Shown here: one piece after another, positions 1-12,100 of the stretch
Layout of the letters: each line of letters begins with the position of its first letter
Numbering within the stretch: position 1 is the first letter of the stretch
Origin: Chionis minor
Taxonomy: Eukaryota > Chordata > Aves > Charadriiformes > Chionididae
DNA: 64,000 nt
Assembly: GCA_013398295.1 (NCBI GenBank)
Contig: VZSF01004775.1
Location: 434,001 to 498,000 of the forward strand
Direction of reading: 5' to 3'
Notes under the pieces: generated by a model
Databases searched by the model: none
Seen by the model: only the letters and a program-made list of their open reading frames with translations
Told to the model about the DNA's origin: nothing
Position numbers and translations under genes: made by a program

Positions 1-33
1 AACAAAGACTTTTTTTTTTTTCCCCCTTTCCAG

Positions 34-178
34 TCAAGATACAGATTTACCTGGAGCACCAGAAAACTTGACGTTCAGGGAACGCCAGCGACTTTTTTCA
101 CAGGGTCAGGATGTATCCAATAAAGTAAAAGCTTCTAGGAAATTAATGGAACTGGAAAATGAGTTGAACACAAAATAA
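34..178 (+). CDS. AFDN: AFDN (afadin) terminal coding exon, partial gene
   Basis: The exon follows a long T/C tract and a CAG acceptor (31-33). It opens in phase with one base completing an upstream codon, then reads QDTDLPGAPENLTF and RERQRLFSQGQDVSNK, and ends ELENELNTK with TAA at 176-178. From memory this matches the conserved C-terminus of long afadin isoforms almost residue for residue. Afadin is a large scaffold at adherens junctions that links nectins and F-actin and binds Ras/Rap1 through N-terminal domains. Only the last 47 or so codons are here, and they lie after the PDZ and proline-rich regions. The segment is charged and helical in character. All earlier exons lie before the window. 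No defect is visible. The name rests on remembered similarity plus the neighbouring KIF25. Confidence 0.92.
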
Positions 179-2200
179 GATTAAAGCACCTTATCAGATG
201 TAACTGAAGATCTCTAAATTGAGGGATTGAGATGGGGGGCACACTACTAATGAACAGAAAATGAATGTTTTCTGAAAGGAGTGACTTTGATTCCTCTATA
301 TCTAAGACTGTTAATTAAGATTTAGAGATGTTGCAATAGCAAGAAAACTGATTACTTTGCCAGGAGCTTGTGGTTTATACAATGAAAGCACTGTAAAATT
401 TTAAAGATATGAATCATGTGAAGGTAACTTTTTTTTTTCTTTCTGTTTTGGGGGTTAAGTTCTTGTGCACCAGACTAAGTAGCACTTGTCAAAGATAAGT
501 TCTGTTTCCTGGTGTTCTACAGACACACTTTTGTTTTAGCTGCTGAGCAGAGAGAGTGAGAATAGCTTGAACTGCCTAAACTAAACTGTGCACTAGAAAT
601 TAGTATTTTAGGTTGTTTGATAAGAAGCCAATATCTGGGCCACCTTAAATAAGACTTTATATGCAAGTCTAACATACTGTATGGTGTTCATACAATGATC
701 AGCATATCAATGCAGATGTTACCATTACTTTAGTACTGGAATAGCACACATTCTGTAGGGAGAACCTTGGAATAAAAACATTTCTAGTCCTACGTATTTG
801 TTGGGTGTAAAATGGTTGCCTAAGAATGTATCTGTAGTTACGGAAAAGTCTGTATGTTGGATGCATCCCCACTACATGTGCTTCAGACTTTCAAAAATGT
901 GACCATAAAACCTTTGGATAATTATTGCTTTACTAAAAATTACATAAGCAATAGATAGTAGGCTACGTTAGTGGCCCTTCATCAGCTAGGACCAAAATGT
1001 TAGTAACGTATTAAAGGCAAGTAGTGACTCTGGTTCCAAGGTGAGCAAAACAGATATGTATGTTTTCTGAGAAATGTAGGTTAGAAGTTATTAGGCAAGG
1101 AACAGTATTGATAAGCCTGTCATTACCAGTTCAGCAATATCTTTTTTTTTTTTTTTCTATGGAGAAGTGAACTGGCATTTTAGTGTGAAGCATCGCACTG
1201 CTGGCTGGGACTGGGAATGGTAGTAAGGTCGTTAACAGACCTGGTGTGCTGGCAAGGAACCATCTCTGCTCACCCTGAGGAAGCCGTGAGAGCAAGCTCT
1301 TCCTCAGTCTGGCTGGCTTTACTGACATCCTGTTACTGTTGTACTCAAAACCTTTTTGGCGGTTCAAGCTATTTTTTCACACTTTAATAGCCTTATTTAA
1401 TTTTAAATTGTTAATCTCTTTCCTCCCGCTATTTCTTCAGCTATGCGTATGTGGCTGATGATGTTGGGAATAAGGACCTCATCAGAGTTTTTCTCATTGT
1501 GTGATGTTAAGACGATATATATTGTGATTCCAAACAAATTTTCTATTTGACAAAGCCCTTTACTGGCTTTAGATGATTTTTTTTTTCCTGTATCATATTG
1601 TTCTCTTATAAATATATATTTAGGGAATTGTGCACACTTCCAAATACAAAGGGGTAGACTTTCACTGCCTTAGGAAAGAAATCACTTTTAATAAGAGTTG
1701 TATGATAAATAAATGCAAGTTAATGAAAATTGGAGTGTAAATATTTTTTACATATTTCAGGTTTCTTATTTGAAAGTGTGCTTTTACCGTTTCACCTGTT
1801 AAATATGAAGTAGAAGATTAAACTGGTTCAAAGTGTTAATGAAGGATCTGCATGCTTGCTATGTCTGTTAATCAGGAAAAGCAAGCCTCTCCCAATTTAT
1901 CTTGAGAACACTAGCAGCCTTACAGTGACAAATTTTTCTTAAGGAAAAAAACTTATGCTGTGGCTGAATTACTGTTGCTGCTAGAATCTGAAAAAGGCTT
2001 AGCAAAAAAATACCTATAACCTTCAGTCGAGTGGATTTGGCCGCTATTGGGCATTCGGGTCAAGTGTGAATATGTGTAAAAGTGCTTTTCATATTTGTCT
2101 GTGCATTATTATGAAAAACATCAAAACTGCTGTAGTTTCCCATTTCTACTGTATTTCACTTGCAACCTATTTTTAATAAAGTTTGTATTGTATTTAACTT
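179..2200 (+). other. AFDN: AFDN 3' untranslated region
   Basis: This AT-rich noncoding sequence follows the afadin stop codon directly. It contains AATAAA hexamers at 771-776, 1708-1713 and 2175-2180. Only the last is followed closely by a strong GT/T-rich downstream element (about 2209-2235), so about 2200 is the preferred 3' end. The earlier signals could give shorter isoforms. No repeat was recognised inside it. The 3' limit is an inference. Confidence 0.7.
2175..2180 (+). terminator. AFDN: AFDN main polyadenylation signal
   Basis: Canonical AATAAA within TTTTTAATAAAGTTTG. An ATTAAA variant sits at about 2204-2209 and a GT/T-rich stretch follows, as expected of a functional 3' end. Confidence 0.65.
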
Positions 2201-3732
2201 TGCATTAAATGGTTTTTTGTACTGTTTGTTATGTGATTCTGCGTCCGTAACAGTGCTATGATAAACTAAAGGGGCTGCTGTTAATATGTTTTACCTAACC
2301 CATCCTTTTGAATTACATTTACAAGCAAAGTTCAGTGTATTTCATAATGAATAGATGAAAACCTCAAATTAATTTTACGTGGAGAATCAAAAATTATGCT
2401 GATTCGCATTGATCAGAGAGGAGAATTTCTTGGCCTGATGTTCAGTATGTGTAGCAGTGATTTAAGTGATTTGTACAGCTTAACCGGCAACTTATGAAAT
2501 GGTAAATATTGGTGGGGTCAATTACGTGGGCTAGTTGTACTGTATTTGTATCCTTCTCAAGTGCAAAGTTGTATTTCTAACAGCGAGGAGGAACCCAGAA
2601 TGCATCTTCTTTTGGAAAAGTAAATAGTAGTATAACCAGAGTCTCGATTCTGATTGCTGTGGTTAAAAAAACTCATTTGATCTCTTTATTTTGAACAGAA
2701 GGACAGGATAACTTTTTGTCAAATCTCTGGAAAAAAAAAAAACCCCAGTTTGGCTGACCTGGAAGTTTGAGAAGGTGGACTCAAATTCAATGTGTAGTTT
2801 TGAATGAAGGTTGAGCTAAAGGATTTGGGAATGGTGGTGCTTCTTTTTTATAATTGGATGGATAAGACTAGCTGACTTGACTTTTGACAGGAGACTCTGC
2901 CTGGGGGGGCGGGGGAAGGGAACAAGGCCCCAGTGAAGCACTGTAGATGCCTTCTGCTGGAGCTGGGATTGAGAGCCCCCTACATCCCCTCCCAGGTGAG
3001 TACCTTAATCTCTTGAGGTGTGGTGTGTATGCTCTGGAATTTTCAAAATCACTGATGAGGACATTGTGGATTTTAGTATGAGAGGTGTGTGTATAAAGGC
3101 AGGGAAGACGCTAAAGGATCCACTGAAAGCCGTATGTGCTGTAGTATGTTGCAAGGATATGACTGCCAGGACCTCAAGGCACAGCTGAGGGGAATCTTAC
3201 CCATGTTTTGAGTCTGTAGCTTTTGACCAGGAGAACAGCCTGAAGAAAAATGACTTTGAGTGTAGAATGTGTAGTCTAGAAGAAAAAGGAAACAATCCAC
3301 TGTCCTTCTGTATGGTAGTCCCTCTGCCTAAGCAAGAGCAAAGAACTGGTACAAGCAAAAAGTGATTTATTTGATGAGGCAGTTGTTGCAGCTGTGAACT
3401 GTGTCATAGAAACATTTATTTCCAGACTAAAGTAGTCCAGGGGTTGCGGGGGAGGAACTGTGTGATACGCAAAAGCTGTAATGCATTTTCAGTGGGAAAA
3501 CAAGTTTTGAGCTATGCCTTGCACGGTTCAGGTCGGGTTTGCTAAGTGAGCACACGAGTGCTCACTGCTTTGCTTTAGGGACATGAGTTGCCAGTAGCAT
3601 AGCTCTGGGTACTGTGACTGATGATGACCCTTATAACTGAAATTATATTTGCATATGCAGCCAGGTCTGCTACTCCCAGCAAAGACTATTTTAAACATCT
3701 CTCATTCTTCCTTCTGCATCTGTATTCCATAT
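2201..3732. other. Intergenic spacer, AFDN to first CR1
   Basis: No gene or recognisable repeat seen. The only distinctive element is a short G-run cluster near 2903-2920, listed under findings. Short open frames here look random. Confidence 0.5.
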
Positions 3733-4656
3733 GCACTGTTCAATATATTCATCAATGACCTGGATGAAGGGATGGAGTGTACCATCTGCAAGTTTGCTGA
3801 TGGCACGAAGGTGGGAGGAGTGGCTGACACACCGGAAGACTCTGCTGCCATTCAGCACCACCAGGACAGGCTGGAGAGTTGGGCAGAGAGAAATCGTATG
3901 AAGTTCAACAAAAGTAAGTGTAGGGTCCTGCACTTGGGGAGGAATAACCCCCTGCACCAGTACAGGTTGGGGGCTGACCTGCTGGGAAGCAGCTCTGCAG
4001 AGAGGGACCTGGGAGTCCTGGTGGACAACAGGATGACCATGAGCCAGCAATGTGCCCTTGTGGGCAAGAAGGCCGATGGCATCCTGGGGTGCACCAAGGG
4101 GAGTGTGGCCAGCAGGTGGATGGAGGTCATCCTCCCCCTCTGCTCTGCCCTGGTGAGGCTGCATCTGCAGTACTATGTCCAGTTCTGGGCTCCCCAGTTT
4201 AAGAGGGACAGGGAACTGCTGGAGAGGGTGCAGCAAAGGGCTACAAAGATGATTAGGGGGCTGGAGCATCTTTCTTCTGAGGAAAGGCTGAGGGAGTTGG
4301 GTCTTTTTTGTCTGGAGAAGAGAAGACTGAGGGAGGATCTCATAAATGCTTACAAATACTTAAAGGGAGGGTGCCAGGAGGATGGGGCCAGTCTTTTTTC
4401 AGTGGTGCCCAGGGACAGGACAAGAGGTAACGGGCACAGACTTGAACATAGGAAGTTCCATCTGAACATGAGGAGGAACTTCTTTACTTTGAGAGTGGCA
4501 GAGCACTGGAGAGAGGTGTCGGAGTGTCTGACTGGAGACATTCAAAGCTTGCCTGGATGCCATCCTGTGCAACCTGTCGTAGGTGGACCTGCTCTGGCAG
4601 GGGGTTGGACCAGATGATCTCCAGAGGTCCCTTCCAACCCTGGTGATTCAGTGATA
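3733..4656 (+). mobile_element. CR1 LINE, 5'-truncated, 3' part of ORF2 and 3' end
   Basis: The translation shows the CR1 reverse-transcriptase C-terminal half in order: [11 protein letters not shown], a [13 protein letters not shown] segment that corresponds to the catalytic FADD box, [47 protein letters not shown] and LRELGLF. The 3' UTR ends in the CR1-typical TCCCTTCCAACCC followed by degraded ATTCTRTG-like octamers. The frame stays open for over 280 codons of CR1 sequence, so the copy is fairly young. The second catalytic Asp is replaced (FADG) and the C-terminus appears frameshifted. The 5' half is missing, as is usual for CR1 insertion. It is not an active element or a host gene. Confidence 0.93.
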
Positions 4657-6386
4657 CACTGCTTTTCAACTGCTTTAACGTACTGTTTGTACTACAGTCT
4701 TGCTGGTAATCGAGGAAGAGTCAGGGAAATTAAGAAATTGACAAAGTCCATAGCATATGTCCTGTTTACTGAAATAATAAACTATATTTGATTATACAGA
4801 TTGCTGTTTGTAGGTCAAGCAATGAGTACACAAGCAGCAGAATAAACAAGACCGGTCTTTACCTCCTAATTCAATTATGTAACATGAGGAATCATAACAA
4901 AATTAACAATGGTAAAAAATTAGCTTCGCCAAGAATAGTCTTAAAACACATACCATAACTCATGTATTTAATAATAAGAATGGGAAAGAAATTGATTCTA
5001 CCTCCTGTTTTGTCAAATGATACTGCTGTCTCAAATGGTGAGTTCGTGGCTGTGTGGCCCAGAAGGCAAAGTCTCACAGATTAAAAATCTGGACTCAGCT
5101 GACTTCTTTCCCAGCTGTAATGGTAGGTAAACTCCATAAGGAGACCAAAGTGCAATACACCCGCTCAGAGAACCTCCATTTATTCTTAGTAACTACTTCA
5201 GAACTGACCCACAGTTAGTGAAGCAAATGTCTTGCTAAAAACACGGAAATCCTTACGGCTTCACTGAGTAATGGTTTCGGAGGTTCAAATGATCGGCTCC
5301 GTGCAATACAGCCCTCTCAAGTTACTGTCTGCTGCGTGTGGCGGACGTGCTTTCATACTGGCAGTAGAAAATGCGAAGGCGCACAGCAGTGACTCTCCCT
5401 CTGTTTGGCACAAGAGGGATGGCGGCCTTCTCTCTCGGTATTTCTCCCAAGTGCTTTTCTACCCATTTTGTTTCTTGTTACTGCATTTGGGAATGCCGTA
5501 ATGGACAACTCGTATCAGAGTGCTGAAGCTGGGACCTCATTAGTCTCGTTGGTTCCACTACTGGGGTAATGTGAAATGCATCAGAATTACTCAAGACGAT
5601 GCTTTCTTAGCAGTAACTTAAGATTTATAATCCCCCACGGTATTTCACTGATGCTAAAATTAATAGGGGAAAATGTGGATTTAGGCAAGTCCATTAAAAT
5701 TCTAGGCTTCAGAACTATCTGTTCCCCAGAAGGATCTGTAATAAGGCAGGGCTCTGCACTTGCCGGCTGGATTTTCTATTTGTTTCTTGCCTAGATCACA
5801 CTGACAGACTGTTTTGATCCCTGTCCATCAAGGAACTTCTGATCTTCGGAAACAGAAGGAAGATCCCAAAAGAGAATTGCTGCTGTTATGGTGAGTCACA
5901 GATAACAGATCACATTATGACTTTTTTTTTTAATATATGTACAGATGGGACTGAGTTTTCAGTACTATCCGACTTCCAGGTGTGCATAGAGAAATGACTA
6001 AATAAAAGTAGTCCAGGAGTTTTAGGTTACTAGTTCAAAGTCAGAGTGATAGTAAATTAAGTCTTCTCTGTTATGGCCTACAAAAACCAGATTCTTAATC
6101 TCCTTTATAGTGGTTAAAACCCATAGTAGGGACCTGGGCTAAGGGAAGTTCTACATGGCCCAAACTATTGCTATTATTACTGGAGCACAATGCAGAACAC
6201 AGTTGAGACAAAACCATGTGGGTGTTCTCATCAGAATGTTCAGTTTCAGCAAATTTACAGGGGGAAGTCAGATAAATACAGTCTGTTTTCAGAAGTGCTT
6301 TTCAAGAAGGGCCTTTTTACCATAAAAGGTGCTAATTTTTTAAAAGAATTACATCAAACTAAAGTATGCATGAGTAAATACATTTA
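4657..6386. other. Intergenic spacer
   Basis: No gene or clear repeat recognised. Several short open frames are present without coding signals or splice context. Confidence 0.45.
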
Positions 6387-6940
6387 TCACAGAATCACAG
6401 AATGGTTTGGGTTGGGAAGGGCCTTTAAAGGTCATGTAGTCCAACCCCCCTTCAATGAGCAGGAACATCTTCAACTAGATCAGGTTGCTCAGAGCCCCGT
6501 CCAGCCTGCCCGTGAATGTTTCCAGCGATGGGGCATCTACCACCTCTCTGGGCAACCTGGGCCAGTGTTTCACCACCCTCATTGTCAAAAATTTCTTCCT
6601 TCTATCTAGTTTAATTCTACCCTCTCTTAATCTAAAACTGTTACCCCTTGTCCTGTTGCAACAGGCCCTTCTAAAAAGTTTGTCCCCATCTTTTCTGTAG
6701 GCCCCCTTTGCAGCCTTCCCCTACTGGAAGGCTGCAATAACATCTCTCTGGAGCCTTCTCTTCTCCAGGCTGAACAACCCCAGCTCTCTCAGCCTGTCCT
6801 AACAGGAGAGGTGCTCCAGCCCACTGATCACTTTTGTGCCCCTCCTCTGGACCTGCTCCAACAGGTCCATGTCTTTCCTGTGCTGAGCGCTACAAAGCTG
6901 GATGCAGCACTCCAGGTGGGGTCTCGCTAGAGCGGAGTAA
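6387..6940 (-). mobile_element. CR1 LINE 3' fragment
   Basis: On the + strand the copy begins with the complement of the CR1 terminal octamers (TCACAGAATCACAGAATGG) and GGTTGGGAAGGGCC. It then runs through the complement of the 3' UTR and of the conserved ORF2 tail (GCTGAACAACCCCAGCTCTC, TGGACCTGCTCCAACAGG, CACTCCAGGTGGGGTCTCGC). It is truncated on its 5' side near 6940. Confidence 0.93.
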
Positions 6941-8050
6941 ATCAACCATTACTCTTTAGAGATGGTCCTTCTGAGAGGAAAATGAGTTATGCTGGAAAAT
7001 AACATTGTTCTGACTTGATTGCTGCTGCAGGATAATCATTACATATAAAAATCACAGCTCAGTGTCAAGAATTGAGTCACACTGCCCCAAGCTACTAAAA
7101 TATTCTCCCCAAAATAGCTGCTGATGATAAAATCCTGTCTGCCTTGCTTAGTGCCAACATCTCTTGACATCCTCAGTATTGCAGTACTTTGGAAGTCTCT
7201 TTGTTTGGCCTAAATCCATTTGTCAGTTTTCATTTCTCCACCAATGCAGAACTAGTTGCAAGGACAAACTGCTCAGGGGCTTCCAGTCAGTTTGTGGGTT
7301 TTTTTTTCAAAACCCTGAGGCTAGAGTTCATGGGAGGAAGTTGCAGTATCCCAGAAGACAGTTGATAAAGCTGCACAGAGATGCTTGGTTTGGTCTGTGA
7401 GAGATGGACTGCATCTGGGCTCCTCTGTAGGGGATTGCTATCCCTTTTGTGCCAAGCGTGGAGAGATTCGCTGCTCTATGCCTTTAGATTTTCTACTGTC
7501 CGTATGGGAGCATGTTCGCTGTGTTCAGTAGACAGCAATTTGAGACGGCTGTTTTGCAGGACTGGATTCCTCTGTAATTATGACTTTGGCTTCAGTTTCT
7601 TGGAGGAAAAAAAAAACCCACCAACCACCACAAAAAAACCCCAAACCAAAACAACCCACAACCAAAAAACTGTAGTGCAAAAATAGTGTTATTTTCCAGT
7701 TCCAAGAAACTGACATGTTTGTATCTGGCATACTTTCACATTTAGTAGCCCAATAGTATTCAGATTGCTTTCAAGAGAATGTTAATATTTCAGTGCAATA
7801 CAGTAAAGCACTAAGTTGTATTACTAATGTATGTCACATGGGCCTCAGAAAACGTTAGTATGAGACCCCCTGCCATAGCCCCAGTGAATAGCTCCTGTCT
7901 TGGGTAGCCTCTTAGGGCTCCCACACCAGCTGGACCCCACAGGCTTTGTCCATTTCTGAAGACGAGCCCCAGGCACTGGCTTTGTTCACAGTTACGGAAG
8001 AGTTGCAGTTGAAAGGGAACTCTACGTACCATCTTGCCCAGGGACAACGC
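6941..8050. other. Intergenic spacer with an A/C-rich tract
   Basis: No gene seen. A low-complexity A/C-rich stretch lies at about 7608-7672. The 3' part grades into a degraded CR1-like segment. Confidence 0.45.
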
Positions 8051-8400
8051 AGGGTCAGCTACAGCCGGTTGCCCAGGGCTTTGTCTAGTTGGGTTTTGAG
8101 TTATCTCCAAAGCTGGAGACTCCATAGCCGCTCTGGGCAACCTGTGCCACTGTTTGGCTACCCTTGCACCAAAAAACCCCAAAACAAACCAAACCCAAAA
8201 CCAGAAAACATTTCTATTTTCAGAGGGAGTTTCATGTGCCTATCGCCTCTTGTCCCATCACTGGGCACCAGGGAGGAGCGTCTGGTTCTCCCATCTTTAC
8301 GCTCTCCCAGCAGGTATTTATACATACTGATCTGATCCCCCTCAGCCTTCTTGCCCCCAGCCTGACCAACCCCCAGCACGCTCACTGCAGCAGATGCTCC
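8051..8400 (-). mobile_element. Degraded CR1 LINE fragment
   Basis: The complement strand encodes remnants of the CR1 ORF2 C-terminus (VAKQWHRLPRAAMESPALE). The + strand shows the complements of other CR1 blocks (CTCTTGTCCCATCACTGGGCACCA; CCTGACCAACCCC). An A/C-rich insertion near 8166-8200 interrupts it. It is more diverged than the other copies, so the borders are approximate. Confidence 0.6.
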
Positions 8401-8419
8401 TATCCCTTAATCTTCTTTG

Positions 8420-9130
8420 CGGCCTTTCCAGCCTTAGACCAACTGCTCCGGGGAGAAATCCTGTAGCCGGTACAGGAGCTCGAGGCTCCCTCCTCCTCCC
8501 CCCCCGCCTTTGTTGTGGCCCCCGTGCTCTGAGGAGGCGTCTTTCCGTGGCCTTACACCGGCCCTGGGAGCTCCAGGCTTCCCTTCTCTCCCTGCACTTC
8601 CCACCCCGCTCCACGGCCTCCCCCCCGAGGTCGCTTACTCCGAGTGACAGGGAGGGAGGGAGGGATGCCGCTGCCGCCGCCGCTCCCCATTTACAGCGCG
8701 GCCGCTAGCGGCCCTGTCACCTGCGCGACGGGCAGCACCGCCTCCGCCCTGGCCCCACCCCGTGCCCCCTCCCTGCGAGAGGATTGGTGGGCGTCCCTGC
8801 CACTCAGGGGCGCGCCCGTTGCCGCCGGCCGCGCGGCGGGGCCGTTTACCTCCCGGGGAGGGGTGGGGAGGGGCAGCGCCGGGCCCTGCGGTGCCCCGCA
8901 GCGGGAGCGGGGAGGACGATGCGGCCGCGGAGCGGGATCGACCCGGGCTCCGTGTGGGCGCAGCGCCTCCGGCAGCTGGAGCGGCGGTTGCGAGTGAGCC
9001 CCGCGGCGGCGGGAGGGGCGGGCGGTGGGGAAGGGTCCGGCCTGCCCTGGCGGCGGGCAGCGGCTGGGCCCGCTGAGGGCGGCGGTGCGGGCCGCCAGGC
9101 CCGCCCCTCTCCTGCCCCGCGGGTGTCAAG
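8420..9130. promoter_or_regulatory. KIF25: CpG island promoter of KIF25
   Basis: This stretch is strongly GC-rich and dense in CpG, unlike everything else in the window. It includes two GCGGCCGC sites (about 8698 and 8921). An inverted CCAAT box (ATTGG at 8783-8787, a candidate NF-Y site) is followed by GC-box-like GGGGTGGGGAGGGG (8859-8872). No TATA box is evident. The first KIF25 coding exon starts 132 bases after the CCAAT box, so transcription probably starts around 8840-8890. Long open frames on both strands here reflect base composition. CpG islands often fire in both directions, but nothing here proves an antisense transcript. Confidence 0.75.
8919..8993 (+). CDS. KIF25: KIF25 coding exon 1
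   Basis: The exon starts at ATG 8919, the first in-frame ATG: the frame is open upstream to about 8784 but has no earlier ATG. There is an A at -3. It encodes 25 residues, [15 protein letters not shown] then [10 protein letters not shown], an amphipathic basic helix. The donor is CGA|GTGAGC, phase 0. It sits inside the CpG island. No homologue was recognised from memory, so support comes from position, phase and the donor. Confidence 0.72.
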
Positions 9131-12100
9131 TGTGTGTTTTTAGGCCTCCAACTTGGGCGAGAATCCGACATAGAGCAGCCTCCCAGTACTTCTAGGCCAG
9201 GCGGGATGGGGCTTTGGGCAACCTGGCCTAGCGGGAGGTGTCCCTGCCCATGGCAGGAGGTTGGAACTAGATGATGTTCGAGGTCCCTTCCAACCTAAAC
9301 CATTCTGTGATTCCACGTACAGGGTACCTGCAGGAAAGATGGGGAGGGACTCCCTATCAGGGAGTGTAGCAATAGGATAAGGGGTAATGGTTTTAAACTG
9401 AAAGAGGGGAGATTTAGATTAGGTATTAAGAAGAAATTCTTTAGTGTTGGGATGGTGAGGCAGTGGCACAGGTTACCCAGGGAAGCTGTGGATGCCCCAT
9501 CCCTGGAAGTGTCCAAGCGCAGGCTGGATGGGGCTTTGGAAAATCAGGTCTAGTGGGAGGTGTCCCTGCCCATGGCAGGGGGGTTGGAACTTTGAGGTCC
9601 CTTCCAACTCTAACCCTTCTGTGATTCTATGACCTGGCAGGCAGTCCCATGTGGGGAGAGGCTGCTCCACCTGGGGCTGGGTTAGAAATGGGGTGTCAGA
9701 GCTGTGATCGGCCCCACAGCGGGGCAGGACGGGTGTCCGGCTGTTTGGGAAGGCAGCATCCCTGTGGAGGAGCGGTCTTGCTGTAATGCTGTTGAAGGTC
9801 TCTACCAGTGCAGCCTTGGAAATGGAAATTCACAGAATAGAAATTTGTGTGGTTACTAAAAAATAAATAAAATAGTACTTCTGTAATGACCTGGAAAATG
9901 CCAGGAGATGATTTTATAAAGCAGTTAATTTTTTTTGTGTGTGCTTTTTCTACAGAAGCAGGCAAGGTGACAGAGAATATAGGTATTGTGGAATATTAAG
10001 AGTTTATCCTAGTTTTTATGTGCTTATAGACAAATATTGTGCTGAGGAGATTAGGGGAAGGTAGTCCTTTGATTTTGGAAGGTGAAGAAACAGAGTAATG
10101 TAATGAAACTATTATAAAGAAATAACATTCATCAGACTCATATTTATTTAAATTTTTTGTGGTTTTGGATGTTTCTTTTTACTTAGACCAAAGAGGAAAG
10201 AATAGTTGTCCTGGAAACTGAAAACGCTGCTCTTCATCTAAAACTTGCAGAGGTAACTATTGTTTGTTTTTCCAAAAAGAATTCTTAGGAAAATAGAAAA
10301 AAAAAGTCACTGAAATCTGCCTTCTTATTTTCAGGTTTTGCACTCTTTACATCTTCGGAAAATCTATGAAGGGATTAAGGCTCAGTATTTTGTTTCTTTT
10401 TCATGACCAATAACGATAGACTGATTAAGTAACTAGAACTTGGCATACATATAATAATTGCCATTTTTTTTAAATCAGCAAAAGTGAGCCAAGTGAACAA
10501 CTCTGCAAGTGTTAAATACAGAATATTGCTTTCTGCTTGCTGGGAAAATGTTTGCCTAGAAGACAAGGGTAGGTTTTTGAAAGAATAGTTCTTAGACATC
10601 ATTAGGGTGCTCCTTTAAAAAGGACTATATTAATAGAGTGCAGGAAAGACATTTAATTATGAGTACACTTATCAAAGATGCCCTATTGCATGCCTTCGTA
10701 GGACTAGCGTTGCACTTGTCGAGAAAAGGCAAGAAGTTGCAGAAGTCAGTCACAGAGCATATAGCAACAACTGGATGCCCTTGTTTCCTTATATCCTTCT
10801 ACAGAAGGATATATTGTCCCTAGACCATCATTGAAACAAGGAGCAGCCTGTGATAATGTTTGGGCTCTTTAGAGGTAAGATTTGAGAGATTTACAGAATT
10901 TTGAATGTTGGTCTACACTGCTACACTGGAGCCAGCTGTGAGTATTAGTTGTGATAGAGGCTGTCGGCAAAGAGTTTTTTGTCTGGGTTGAAATATTAAA
11001 TGGTTGGGTGACCTCAGGAAAGCCATTTGCCCTCCCTGTAGTTTTGTTAACACCTGTGGATAAAAGTGGATTTAACATTTTTCAAAGCCTGACTTAGAAG
11101 CAGATGGTACATCTGAAACGAGTTTTGCTAGGTATACAGAAGAATACTGTAATTGATTCTGAGAAAATGTTTCTATTGGTTTTGTTCTGCTTTACAATAT
11201 TTACCAAAAATGTTAAGTATTTCAGCTGGGTTTTTTCTTTTTTTTACTGTCACAAACACAAGAAAGAAATTGTTTTAGTTAGTAAGGTGCATCAGATGTA
11301 GGCAGTAATTATCTGAGCATTAGATAATGAGCCTTGTTTTCCAAATACAGCACTGTTCCAGTTTATTGCAAAATGGGAGATACGAGCACCTACAGACACA
11401 TGAGAAGGGTGACAGTGTTACCACCATCAGTCAGAAACAATGTCAGATGATTTGTGGAAATCCTTTTGCAATTAACCTTGCACTGAAGTTTCTATTCAGG
11501 TGGTTATTTAAATACACTTAAAAGACTTTTGCTTCTCCTTGGTTAATTTCCACCAACAATCTGAAAACACGAGCTAAACTGGCATGAAAGAGTTCTACCT
11601 TAATTAGACTCTATTGAAAAGATTACTAATTTTAATTAGATGAATTTAAGGCTGTGCAATGTTGCACCATATCTCCCAATATTTCACCACCTCTGCTGGT
11701 GAAAAAAGCTACTGCCCCCAGCTATCAGTCACTGACCTTTCACATCTGCTGGTGGAGCTGCCTGAATGATTGAGCTGCAACAGGTTCAGTCAGAGTGACC
11801 AGGGTTAACAGAGGTCTCGTTCTTCAATTGTAGAAGCTAATTGGATTCGTTTTGGCTGGAGTGAGCGAGCTCTGGAGACAAACTTATGAGGATAGCCATA
11901 AATTAGGATTTGCAGTGTAAATGTCTGTAGGTTGCGTCAGTCTACTAAAAATGTTATCTCTTGCTATAGACCTTGCCTTGTTTATATCATTAAGACAATC
12001 GGGATTATCAGCACTGCCACCGTTTTCTGCAGCCTGGTATATTGTTATCCAGCAGCATATTGTAAGGGTTGTTATTGAGCATATGAAGTCAGATTCCTTC

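Larger units (their letters stand above)
8994..10186 (+). other. KIF25 intron 1
   Basis: Phase 0. It contains the end of the CpG island and two CR1 3' ends in tandem (listed separately). Nothing else recognised. Confidence 0.65.

Noticed and set aside
3649..4617. 322-codon open frame as a host gene
   Set aside because: It is the CR1 ORF2 C-terminal half with a mutated catalytic box, plus unrelated upstream codons.
8635..9171. 178-codon minus-strand frame and overlapping plus frames in the CpG island
   Set aside because: The GC-rich composition removes stops by chance. The predicted proteins are low-complexity and only the short KIF25 exon 1 has splice support.
10335..10379. Candidate extra KIF25 exon after TATTTTCAG ([15 protein letters not shown])
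   Set aside because: No GT donor follows, and the frame reaches a stop a few codons later. Exons 2 and 3 join in phase without it.
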